DNA of 64,000 bases from Aphrocallistes beatrix (lineage: Eukaryota > Porifera > Hexactinellida > Sceptrulophora > Aphrocallistidae). Positions 41,758 through 51,639 of the stretch are shown one piece after another. Below the pieces are notes generated by a model. It had not been told where the DNA came from. It made no database searches and saw only the letters and a list, made by a program, of their open reading frames with translations. The position numbers were made by a program, and so were the translations under genes. The stretch covers positions 1,488,001-1,552,000 of the forward strand of contig OY725492.1 in the NCBI GenBank assembly GCA_963281255.1, written 5' to 3'. Position 1 is the stretch's first letter, and each line of letters opens with the position of its first letter.

Positions 41758-42344
41758 ATGTCCTGTCTAAAAAATAAACGCGAATGTTCTTACGAGAAAA
41801 GTTTTGATAGTGATGCCCAGAGGAAGAAATTTGCGAGATTGAGTGATACCTCGGAGGCAAGGGAAGCCCGCCTTAATCGCCAAATGAAATACCCGGGTGT
41901 TCATTACGCACAGAACTCTCAGGAGAGGGCTGAGTGGCTTGAAGCATCTGAACGACAAGACTGCATATCGCGAGAAGTATAGCTCTCAGGAGAAGGCTAA
42001 GTGTCTTAAAACGCAGTTGAAATACCAGACTGCTAGGAATGCACTCTTTACAGAGATCTGTTCGCCTGAGCTATCAGAGAAACTCGATTCAACCAGATAC
42101 CAACCTGACAGGTATAATTAATGAAGAACACCAAAGCGATCCTTCATCAGATGTCGATGATGATGAAGATCAACAACAGGTTGACTGCTGTGTGTGCCTA
42201 TTGCGCAGAGAAACAACCGTAGTGTTTCTTCCTTGCAAGCATGCTAGATGTTGTGAGGATTGCAACATACATTGCAGCATACACTTGGAAAAATGTCCAA
42301 TATGCAGGTCTACAATAGTTCAAAGATTCCAAATATTTACTTAA
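41758..42344 (+). pseudogene. Broken RING-finger ORF with Arg-rich repeats
   Basis: Three frames combine. The first has charged repeats RLSDTSEAREARLNRQMKY then SQERAEWL. The second has YREKYSSQEKAKCLKTQLKY. The third has DSSDVD-like acidic PSSDVDDDEDQQQVDCCVCL followed by PCKHARCCEDC and CPICRSTIVQRFQIF. The last is a C3HC4 RING close to the IAP/MDM2 type. Two frameshifts separate the parts. Similar R..R..(E)Y repeats occur in transposon-encoded proteins; whether this was a host or mobile gene is unclear. Confidence 0.6.
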
Positions 42345-42635
42345 ATCTTTTGGTTACTTCTTCATTGTTCACTGTTTTCCCATTTGGTTACCTAATTTTC
42401 TTCATTTATTTATTCATATGCTATTTCCACTCTGATCAATTAAACTACTCTTACCACTAATCTGAATTTTCTTTTATTCACTAACATTCATAACTGAAAT
42501 TCTTAGAACTTTTTTGAATTTTCTACTTATAATTCTGAGAATTTGACTTCAAATTCTAAGAAAATTCCACAGCAATTCATAGAATGACATTAATAGAAAT
42601 TCTTAAGTGAAAGAGGCCCTCAATATCTTTGAAAA

Positions 42636-42775
42636 AGTAGATCAATTGCAAACCTTGATAAAGTCGATCAATTGCAAACTTTGATAAAGTCGATCAATTG
42701 CAAACTTTGATAAAGTCGATCAATTGCAAACCTTGGAAAAGTCGATCAATTGCAAACCTTAAGAGTCGATCAATT
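42636..42775 (+). repeat. Minisatellite, ~27-bp unit, six copies
   Basis: The unit is AAAGTCGATCAATTGCAAAC followed by TTTGAT or CTTG(G). Copies decay at both ends (GTAGATCAATTGC first, AGAGTCGATCAATTG last). Confidence 0.88.
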
Positions 42776-42884
42776 GTCGCGTCCCCCGATTAAATCCTAC
42801 ATATCAATAAATACTTTTTCTTGCAGTATCTCTCACTGATTGCCAGATATTGTGGGTCCCAGCAGTATTTGCTATCCTGATCAT

Positions 42885-42970
42885 AATGACGTCATAACAG
42901 AGTGATGAGTTATCATTTTTTGATGATAGTTGCATCATATGTGAAGAATATACGTATATATATACTATAT
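42885..42970 (-). repeat. Helitron-family fragment
   Basis: It holds ATGACGTCATAACAGAGTGA, TTTTTTGATGATAGTTGCAT and CATATGTGAAG. Ends missing. Confidence 0.6.
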
Positions 42971-43686
42971 GTGCATATCAATTTGTTGCTATACTGCCAC
43001 ACTAACATCCTACAAATGTGCTTAGCAATTCGCTACTATCGTGCATATTCATACCTTACAATAGTTATTCTTTTGAGCAATGGTTTAGCCAATTACTCTA
43101 CTCTATCTTTATTTTTTCTATTCTTCAAATGAACCTTTTTGTTATATACCTTTTTTTCGAATTTAATTTCTTTAAATTTGGTCATAATTTATAATTTATT
43201 TCATTTTATATTAAACAAGCGCGCTTTGCTTGTTTGCGGACACATTGTGTCCGCCGGAGGCGGAGGTCACTTGATTTATTATAAGGTAGATAGCATCTCT
43301 AAATATGTGTGTCCTACTGTTATAATTGATAATCGCACGAAAAATCACCTAATTTGTAGATTTTTAAAATTTTGATGCGAAATGATGAGGTCATAAAAGA
43401 GTGATGAGTCATCATCTTTTGATGATAGTTGCATTATAAATGAGGTATATTGATATACACATTCTATTAAAATTTCAGCCTTCTATCACTTAAAATGGTA
43501 GAGTTATAGCCGAAAAACTGAAATTTCTAATAATAAAATAGGTGACAATGACGTCATAATTCCATGATGAGTAGACATTTTCGTCTGAGCTCAGAACTTA
43601 GTGGAGCCATCACCAAAAGACCATCACATGCTAAAAATCAGCTTTCTGTGCTTAGCAGTTTCTTCAACCAATTCGTGACATATATA

Positions 43687-44915
43687 TCCCTACTATTAAA
43701 ACTCAATTAATGTTTGTTTGTATATACTTGTATATATATATATGTTACAGGGTATCTGTAAAATCAGGGTAATTGTAATTACCCTGATTTTTTTAGGGTA
43801 ATTGTAATTACCCTGATTTTTTTAGGGTAATTGTAATTACCCTGGTTCAATCAGGGTAATTGTAATTACCCTGACTTTTTTCAGGGTAATTGTAATTACT
43901 TGTTTTTTTAGGTTAATTATAGTGACCACTCATTGTATAGTGGATCATTTGTATAGGCGCAACTTGGGCCATTTTCACATGTCCATCCAGATTTGCTCAG
44001 TCTGTAATACACAAGTACGGGAAACACAATTTAGCTCACCTAAGAGCAATTGTCCTATTAATAGGATTCCTCAATTGACAGTTGCATTGTAACAGGTAAC
44101 ATTGCCCACCCTGAATTTCCCCCCCTGAATTCGCCCCCTTCCATACTATAAGTTAACAATTATACCACCTAAGTACCATATTAGGAAGTGGAGTTTTCTA
44201 AATGTAATTGTGTAACTTATAAAACTCAACTGGTACATTAATGGGTGTGTTATATGTACTATGTACTATGTATTTTCTGAAATTCTACAAGTTTCAAATA
44301 GGCTGTTAGATGTTCTCATCTAGAAAATTATAATTGAATTTTAACCGGGGAATGGGGGATAAACCAGTTTTATCCCGTCCCATGCTCCCCCACTTATGGA
44401 GGTTATACTGTAATTACAATTACCCTGAAAAAGTCAGGGTAATTACAATTATCCTGATTGAACCAGGGTAATTACAATTACCCTAAAAAAATCAGGGTAA
44501 TTACAATTACCCTGATTTTACAGATGCCCTGTAACATATATATCTGTAACGAATTGATTGAAGAAACTGCCAGGCACAGAAAGCTGATTTTTGGCTATGG
44601 CTCCACTAAGTTCTGAGCTCAGACGAAAATGTCGACTCATCATGGAATTATGACGTCATTGTCACCTTTTTTTATAATTAGAAATTAATATATCTCACAT
44701 ATAATATAACTATCATAAATAAATGATGACTCATCATTACGCATCAAAAAAATTAAAATTAAAAATGTGGTATCGATTATAACAGTAAGACAGACACATT
44801 TAGAGATGTTACCTCCCTTATAATTAATCAATGTGAGCCTAGGTGCCCAACGAGTTCCTCTGGTAGACACAAAGTGTCAGCTAGCCGCGTAGCGCAAGCA
44901 TGCGAAGCGCGTTTG
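43687..44915 (+). mobile_element. Helitron-like element, copy G, nested in F
   Basis: It starts TCCCTACTATTAAAACTCAA directly after ATATA and ends AGCGCGTTTG directly before TATATA. The insertion is therefore exactly between A and T, with no duplication. Orientation is opposite to F. Its own AT tract is occupied by the MITE at 43744-44535. Confidence 0.85.
43744..44535. mobile_element. MITE built of GTAATTACCCTGA palindromes (GTTACAGGG ends)
   Basis: Terminal repeats GTTACAGGGTATCTGTAAAA and TTTTACAGATGCCCTGTAAC are flanked by ATATAT. Inside each end are four to five tandem AGGGTAATTGTAATTACCCT palindromes, with the two arrays mutually inverted. The core (43920-44400) is single-copy and non-coding. 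Confidence 0.85.
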
Positions 44916-45189
44916 TATATATATATATAAACAAATACACATCAATCGTTTTAATAATAGTAAGGATTCATTTATTTTGAATCTTCTCTTGAGAACATGC
45001 CTTTTTAAATCTTTTAGATTAAGTCTCCGGAGCATCTTGCAGTAATGGTTATACTAGTCAATCTATCCTACCTAAATGATATTTCGCAGTACCAAGTCAT
45101 TTTTGATTTTCATGTTTATATTATTACAATTACTTATTTTAGTCATAGTTTGTTTCCTTGGATTTTTTTCATGATATTTACATGATGGC

Positions 45190-45840
45190 TTGTTACAAAA
45201 TATTTTGGAGACGTCCAAATTGAAATTCCGTGCTTGGAGCCTGTCGACGAGCTATTTTTCGAGCTGCCATGCCGAGAGAACGGTTTAAAGCAATTTTACG
45301 TTTTTTAAGTTTCGATGATCTTGCGACGCGTTTAACGAGAAGTGTTACTGACAGCTTGGCACCGATCAGATATATCTTCGAATCATTTAACGATGCTCTT
45401 AACTCTGCTTATTTTTTAATAATAATACTACATTACTCTCTTATGCACATACTAGATCTAAAACAGTCTTGTTAATTTCTAATATCCATCATACTAAAGA
45501 ACTTTCTAGTACTCCCAAACTGAAGCCACAACTAATATTAGATTATAATGTTCACAGGGGGGGGCATAGACAAGCTCGAGCAGATGATAAAATAGTCAAT
45601 TTGGTATCATTTATTCTTATCGTGTTATGTGTGAGAAAAAAACTCCACTAGCATTCGCCTGGATAGTAATCTGTACAGAAAGCTATAAATACAAACGATT
45701 TGAGACTATAGAAAAAATGGTAACTGTAAATGCTTGAGAAGAAGACTGAGGAGTTTTATTGCTCAAGATCAGAACAGGGAGAAATCGTCCTATCAGGGCC
45801 CGAAACCAACCTGGTGGCCGATTGAAATCACGTTTCAGGA
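45190..45840 (+). pseudogene. piggyBac-like transposase remnant
   Basis: It reads MPRERFKAILRFLSFDDLAT, then SLAPIRYIFESFNDALNS (the conserved M.R.RF..I.R.LHFDD and D..(A)PIR..F..FN block). After an internal deletion it continues with KPQLILDYNVHRGG (KP..I.DYN..(K/R)GG(V)D). The catalytic Asp triad region is missing. Confidence 0.7.
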
Positions 45841-45849
45841 CCCAGCAAA

Positions 45850-46650
45850 GTTGGTAAGAGAACAACAGCTATTTTGCTACACAGCAGCTTCAATACACCG
45901 CATCCCATGCCCCCAGACATTCCAACTCCTCCTCCTTATCCTTTGAGCAGGATCCCAGCTCCTCCTCCTGATATGCTGCCGCAACCGTCTACTCTATTAC
46001 CCACTCCACCTCCTCTCCCTCTTTACCCAAAACCATTTTTTTTAATCTTTGAGTGTATCTTAAAGTGTGAATTTTGTGTTTATTTCCCATTAAATTAATT
46101 CGAGAGTGAAATGTCCCAACTATTTCGTTACAAACTACTAAGAAATTGAAATCCATTAGAAACAATTTCTCATATTTGCGTACTAACAAAAATGTATCCG
46201 AACATTTGTGAACTAGCTAAAGTTTCATTTGTAGTTTGTTTCCATGCTTAATCGTGGTGATGAAGTAGAAAAGGGAGCCGATTGAATTGTAGACACAAAG
46301 TGTCCGCTAGCCACGCTGCGCAAACAATCAACTTTGCTTGTAACTTTCAACTTAAATATCATTGTTATTCTAGTATTAGTTAACAACAACATTGACATCT
46401 GCAAAATTATACGTTTATGATGAAAATATATCTTAAATATATGCTTATAAAGTTAAATAAAGGCATGCAAGAGACTAGATTCCAACGTTCTTAAGAAGAG
46501 TAGATATATTGGAGAGATACGCGTATTGAGCGAATTGTGAATTTGCAAATGATATTTCTTTTGAAGTGCTAATTTGGAAAAAATATGTGATAGAAGAAAG
46601 CCAGCAGATACAAAATAGGCAGGAAACTTAAGCATGCTTATTTCACAGTA
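45850..46650. other. Non-coding stretch with one Helitron hairpin scrap
   Basis: 45900-46030 is Pro/Ser-coding low-complexity CTCCTCCTCC sequence without a supported gene. Bases 46290-46345 (ACAAAGTGTCCGCTAGCC, then CAACTTTGCTTG) are a decayed Helitron 3' region. Confidence 0.45.
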
Positions 46651-46652
46651 TA

Positions 46653-46850
46653 CAAGCGCACTTCGCTTACTTGCCCTGCGCGGCGGACGCAAGCGTTTCT
46701 AATTATAAAAATGTTACAATGACGTCATAATTCCATGATGAGTCGATATTTTTGTCTGAGATCAGAAGTTAGTAGAGCCATAGCCAAAAGACTCACATGC
46801 AAAAAATCAGCTCTCTGTGCCTGGCAGTTTCTTCAATCAAATCGTTAAAT
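46653..46850 (-). repeat. Helitron-like copy, internally deleted
   Basis: The left hairpin CAAGCGCACTTCGCTTAC is joined, after a ~300-base deletion, to TTCTAATTATAAAAATG, GACGTCATAATTCCATGATG and GGCAGTTTCTTCAATCAAAT. The right end is lost. Confidence 0.68.
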
Positions 46851-47156
46851 TAAATATAGTATACTTACTAGTGAACGACCGAAATTGATTTCGGCCGAAA
46901 GTTTCGGTATCGGCTGCTTCACCGAAATCATGCTAATATTGTATTTGTAATACTTCTTATAGTAAGGAAACAATATTTATCAAGAATGCTGAATAAATAA
47001 TCAACATCCACAATCTACGTAGTTTTTCAATTGGCAAGCCATAGATATCCAATGTAATTTGCCAGTATGAGTTCGTATCTTATTTATAAATTATCAGGCG
47101 TGTATTCGTTTCTTAATCAGCAATATGTCCAGTAATCGTTCTCCTAGTTACGGGAT

Positions 47157-47756
47157 ACCGACATTTCGATACATGACAATTCGATACAGACAATTCGATA
47201 CACGACAGTTCGATACAAATTTGATTGGTTATTTATTATACACTTAAGATTATGAATGTAGCATTCAAATTACAGTATTTGTTTTGTAAATGTCATCTTA
47301 GTATTTGTAGTCTGACAGTTCTAATTTGTTGCATGTGTCATGTGTCGAATGAGCTCTTGAAATCTTTAAAAGGGATAAAAGTGAATTACTTTGTATAAGC
47401 AACTACATTAAATTCGTTAACCTTTTATTTTTGGCAAAAAATATACTTCGGTATTTGCTGCCGTGGTTCACCAACTTCCAATGCCTCAGGCGATCGATCT
47501 GGCATTGTATTTTGAGAAAACCTACATTGGACGAATGCTCCCCGGAGGATCTTTTCAGGAACCATTGTTTCCAATTGTTATGAAGAACCATCACTACGAG
47601 ACACCATTTGGACTACCGAGAACCACAAATGCAGTTGAAGCGTGGCATAGGTCATTCAATGCTACAGTTGCATGCCATCGGGACGGGTTAAGATACCCAA
47701 TTTCCGGGACGGTATCCCGTCTCGTCCCGGAAATTAGGCATGCCCGCATTAAGTAA
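47157..47756 (+). mobile_element. Internally deleted MULE (Mutator-like) with tandem-repeat left terminus
   Basis: The left end at 47157-47225 holds five degenerate copies of CGATACA(C)GACA(A/G)TT, the inverse of the terminus at 62975-63058. Next comes a transposase C-terminus: LALYFEKTYIGRMLPGGSFQ, then PRTTNAVEAWHRSFNATVAC. PRT.NA.E.WHR.FN is a MULE hallmark (also seen at 62600). The DDE core is deleted. Confidence 0.62.
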
Positions 47757-47825
47757 CCTATTTGATAGGGATAGGTTAGGAGTCTGCATTATATTTTAAG
47801 GTCACTAAATGATCCCGTGAGATTG

Positions 47826-48002
47826 ATTAAAGGGGTCCCAGGCGTCCAAAGGGCGCCTGGGATTCTGCGGACACGAAGTGTTCGCTAGCCGCACTAAGCA
47901 AGTGCGCGAAGCGCGCTTGTTTGTCGCTTGGAACCCGTAGGGCTATTCTACGGGCACAATATGTCCGCAAGCCGCGCAGCGTAAGTAAGCGAAGTGCGCT
48001 TG
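47826..48002 (+). repeat. Two Helitron hairpin ends in tandem
   Basis: Two 3' segments, 47826-47919 and 47920-48002, each contain GTGTCC-like GGACAC words, a GCC-GC palindrome and an AAGCGAAG(C/T)GCGCTTG end followed by T. The 5' parts are absent. Confidence 0.65.
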
Positions 48003-48054
48003 TATTAAGTAAATAAAGAGTTACATTTTCTGTTAACAGTTCTGAATTCTTCAC

Positions 48055-48345
48055 AGAGAGTTAGCAAAGACACTATACTTCGCTATTTAATTAAGGAATA
48101 CGATCGAAGCAAAGTCATATCATATTCCAGGCTACTGGGCAAAAGGAATTTTGCCTAGCAATTCACCAGATTTAAATCCCATTGAAAATCGATTATTCAA
48201 GCAGAGCTTGACAAGAAGAGACCAGCCACCAACTTGTCAGAACTCGCTAATTAACTGAAAAATATCTGGAATGGACTCACTCCTTTGATTTTGGAGAATT
48301 TAATTTCAGGGATGCCTGCTCGTATTAATTCTTGTATCTAGTAAC
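48055..48345 (+). pseudogene. Tc1-like transposase C-terminal remnant
   Basis: It reads GYWAKGILPSNSPDLNPIEN, containing the SPDLNPIEN box with the last catalytic position, and after one frameshift NIWNGLTPLILENLISGMPA (the W...P...L..SMP.R end). The N-terminal two thirds are missing. Confidence 0.72.
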
Positions 48346-48584
48346 TAAGAGGAGATTATATTGGCAAATAATATAAGATTTCGATACTTTAGTTTACTAG
48401 TAATGGGTATTTGTATTGTCACGAAATATTTGGTCCGTGTTACTTTTGGTTAGGCCGGACCAAATATATTACAGGTATCCCTCGCCGTTCATACTAAATC
48501 TAGAACATGAAATCATCTGGACGGACTAAAAAATACCCCGGACTAATATCGTCTGAAATATTTGATCCGGCCGGACCAAAAAAA

Positions 48585-48945
48585 TATAATATTCGAACTC
48601 TACACCCCTGAAAACCCAATGTCAACCATTGGAAGCTAGTCTCTAGCGAATTTTTAAAATTCATTAAATGGTGTTAAAATATGTATCCCTACTTTGCCTA
48701 GGAATGTTGAATTGAAAGTGGAAGTTAATCGAAAGTGAATTGAAATTGAAAATGAAAGTGGGGTCATTTCTATCTATACCTTTGACCCCAAGTCATCTTA
48801 GTGGTATATAAAGGTGTGAATATATACACAAAACCTTTTTATTGCTATACACTGTAATATAATTGAGACATCTATATAAGTTATTGCTTTGAGGTATTAA
48901 TAACAATGACAGCCCACAATTTACAATAGTGTCGTACAATGATGT
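48585..48945. repeat. Composite of three dispersed repeat families
   Basis: 48585-48690 is the inverse of the GCTAGAGACTAGCTT satellite. 48701-48799 matches 15009-15113. 48825-48945 matches 3990-4130 (inverted) and 51108-51235. The same two families are neighbours at 3990-4225, so they may belong to one larger element. Confidence 0.6.
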
Positions 48946-49210
48946 ATATTGTTAAAGTGAAGCCGTACATAGTATTGTATAGAAAAGGTGCGAAGATTCA
49001 TCATTTGACACCTACATGTCAATTTTCGTATCTCTACGACTTGCCAATTCTTCAATCAATTCGGACAAACAAACAAAATCCTAGCGTTTTAATATATAAG
49101 ATGTGCAAATTACTATATTTAGTTTGAGAGTTATAACAGCTAAGGGATTCATTATCAATACAAATACCCTACAATTGAAAGAAGATATATTCTAAAATTG
49201 AAAAACTGAA

Positions 49211-50337
49211 ATGGCGTCGTCTAGTAAAGAAAACTGCAACTTCTGCAAGAAAGATTTCGCAAAGGTAAAGCGGCACATACAACTCTGTCATCCTGAGGAA
49301 AACGTCTATGAAATCTTCTTCAAAAGCCGGGCAGACAAAAATAAAAGAAAGCCTCACGTCGTTGCCCATTCGTCGACGAAGACAACAAAGTATGCGATAA
49401 ATACGTCATGGAAGATGGGTATGTTATTATAATAGATTAAGACACTTGGTCAATACAATCAACCAGTATCTAAGTACTTCAGCTTATATTACTGCAAATT
49501 TAGATTACATCATCATCTAACCCGTGTGCACAACGTGAAAATAAAATCCCAATTCGGGAAAGAGCTGATACGTAGGGCACACGTAGCACATGCCGATTGG
49601 TACACCACAGTATGCCTCCCCAAAGTCATCACAGCAATAAATTCACAGCGTGAAAAGACGGGTGTCAGGGGAATTTTGCTCCATCATTATAATGCATCAT
49701 CTCACCCCGCACTCAGAACTCGCGAGTTTTTGGAATATTCTGGACTTAGAACACTGCCCCATCCTCCCTACAGTCCAGACCTAGCCCCTTGCGACTTCTA
49801 GCTGTTCCCTACGATAAAGAATGAGTTGCGTGGAAAGAGATTTTCATCGAATGAGGAGCTGGCGGGGCACTTTTCGAGGTGATCGAAACCATACCCAAAG
49901 ATGAGTGGAAAATGTGTTTTCAGAAGTGGTTTAGTAGAATGAAAAAAAGTATAGAGTCTCATGGAGAGTATTTTGAAAAAATGTAATATAAATCTTCATA
50001 CTAACTATTTGATATGTAGGTGAACGTCAAAACTTTTCGAGTGCCCCTCGTAGAGAAGGCCAAGCAGATGCAAGTTTCGGGAACCACTCTCAATGAAATA
50101 CAAAGGATCAACGACTCAATTGTTAAAGGTGCCATCGCATTGATGAACCTGAAATTTCAGATGTTGAGACAGGCGTCCCCATTATTAGTGATCCCTGATC
50201 TTTTACCAACGGAAGACGCTGTTGTTCATTTAACATTTAATCAAGAAGAACTCGGTCATATCGTCGAAGATTTTGACTTTTGGATCAGGGTAAACAAACA
50301 AATAAAACGAGATCTAGAGTATACACTCAAACTTTGA
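49211..50337 (+). CDS. Possible small C2H2-type zinc-finger gene, two exons (49211-49427, 50054-50337)
   Basis: Exon 1 starts AAATGGCG and codes MASSSKENCNFCKKDFAKVK followed by RHIQLCH, a CxxC...HxxxxH zinc-finger-like motif. It ends ATGG|GTATGT, a strong donor, leaving one base. The downstream ORF (EKAKQMQVSGTTLNEIQRIN, then LLPTEDAVVHLTFNQEELGH, ending EYTLKL) is in frame if the acceptor is the TAG at 50051-50053. Those TA bases are the mariner border, so the intron contains the mariner remnant. A polyadenylation signal AATAAA lies near 50567. The protein would be about 167 residues. Function unknown. The two ORFs could also be unrelated. Confidence 0.5.
49490..50052 (+). pseudogene. mariner-family transposase remnant with right terminal repeat
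   Basis: It codes VAHADWYTTVCLPKVITAIN, then LLHHYNASSHPALRTREFLE, HPPYSPDLAPCDF and, past a stop at 49799, IKNELRGKRF and FQKWFSRMKKSI. The usual HHDNASAH is HHYNASSH here, so the middle catalytic Asp is Tyr. The last catalytic Asp (APCDF) is intact. The right inverted repeat, read inward, is TACGAGGGGCACTCGAAAAG, a mariner-type ITR ending with TA at 50051-50052. The N-terminal helix-turn-helix part and left ITR are missing. Confidence 0.78.
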
Positions 50338-50585
50338 TTCACCTACTGGACATAACAGATAAGATGGAGGAGCATATGAAAAATGTGAAGATCGAACAGA
50401 GTAACAATACTTTTTTAAGAAAACGGACAACTATTTTATATTTTAACGAATTTTGGACAACTAAAACAGGAAAACAATTTTTCAATTTTGACTTGTAGTT
50501 GCAGAGATTAATTAAACACATCACATTAGATTAAACACAACATCTCAAATTGTAAACATTAACTTAATAAAGAAATAATGATACA

Positions 50586-50756
50586 TACAGTTGAAACTGC
50601 TTTTTTCTTACTATTTCATTACAGGTTCAAATAGTAAGAAAAACCGATGGAAATTAATATAGATTTTGAATTTTTTAAATAATTAAGATTCTGATATAGT
50701 AAGAAAAAATCGATAAATAAAGATAAACATGAGTGAGAAAAAAGGTTTCGACTGTA
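50586..50756. mobile_element. Pogo-type MITE (TACAGTTGAAAC ends)
   Basis: The ends TACAGTTGAAACTGCTTTTT and AAAAAAGGTTTCGACTGTA are imperfect inverted repeats with TA borders. TTACTAT and ATAGTAAG are also inverted inside. 171 bp. A truncated relative is at 15765-15810. Confidence 0.72.
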
Positions 50757-51107
50757 CTAATTAATCATTAACAGGGTTAACATAATAAAATTTCACTGTT
50801 TAATTATCAAGGATCGAACAATCGAAAATAATGTTTCAGCATGGAGATATCGCAAATTATGTTCATTGTAGTATTTCATTCGATTATGACTATTTTTATT
50901 TTCAAAATAGTTATATGGTGCTGAGCGACAATGTCGCTGACTCTTGCGATAATAACGCAGCGTTTTCAGTGGAGAATGCTACCATTTCAGATCGATTTAG
51001 CAGCATTTTCATTGATTTCCATCAAAGATTTTCATTGATTTCCATCAAAAAATGAATACATAAGAGTAATATCCCTGAAGGTTTCCATTTTTTGGACCAC
51101 CCGGTAA

Positions 51108-51350
51108 AAGTGTGAAAATATGCACATAACCTTTTTTATTGCTATACACTATAATAAATTTAAGATATCAAGCATGTGTTGTGGCTTCGAAGTATTAATA
51201 ACAATGACAATCTGTTGTAGTGTCGTACAATGATTTCTATTGTGAGAGTGAAGAGTCATCTTTATATTACAAGCGGGCTTCGCTTGCTTTCGCTGCGCGG
51301 CTTACGGACACTTTGTGTCCGCAGAGTCGCCCTGTGGGCGGCTGGAGTTA
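51108..51350. repeat. Dispersed repeat copy followed by a Helitron hairpin end
   Basis: 51108-51235 belongs to the TAGTGTCGTACAATG family. 51270-51350 is a Helitron 3' end in minus orientation (CAAGCGGGCTTCGCTTGC, then GACACTTTGTGTCCGC). Confidence 0.62.
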
Positions 51351-51639
51351 CTCAATCTAACCTATTTTGGAATTTGTTTAATTTATATAAATATTGTAAA
51401 CAAAAGTTAACAAATTGATTGTCAAATTGACTCGAAAATAAGAGTGCTTTTTTCTCTTTGACATTAGGAGAAATCAGCAGATAATTGAAAGTTTATGGAT
51501 TCAATTCCTCCGTATAAGTAATTCAGTGCAGTAGATATTTATGCAAGCTGTATATACTTCTCAGTTTAACATGGACTGGGTTTAATGTCATTATCCAGGT
51601 ATCAAGCTTGTTGTGCACACAAGAAGCATATTAGTAGTT

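Larger units (their letters stand above)
43216..44966 (-). mobile_element. Helitron-like element, copy F, host of nested copy G
   Basis: The left hairpin remnant CAAGCGCGCTTTGCTTG is at 43216 and the right end TCGTTTTAATAATAGTAAGG at 44965. It is interrupted in its (AT)n tract by copy G (43687-44915). Joined without G, the two halves give a normal family member of about 520 bp. Confidence 0.82.

Noticed and set aside
43740-44540. Regularly spaced repeats resembling a CRISPR array
   Set aside because: The units are contiguous palindromes in mirrored arms of a MITE in a eukaryotic genome, with no unique spacers.
45874-46098. Pro-rich ORF MLHSSFNTPHPMPPDIPTPP
   Set aside because: Low-complexity CTCCTCC sequence with no conserved domain; it may be a relic of a coding region but cannot be supported.
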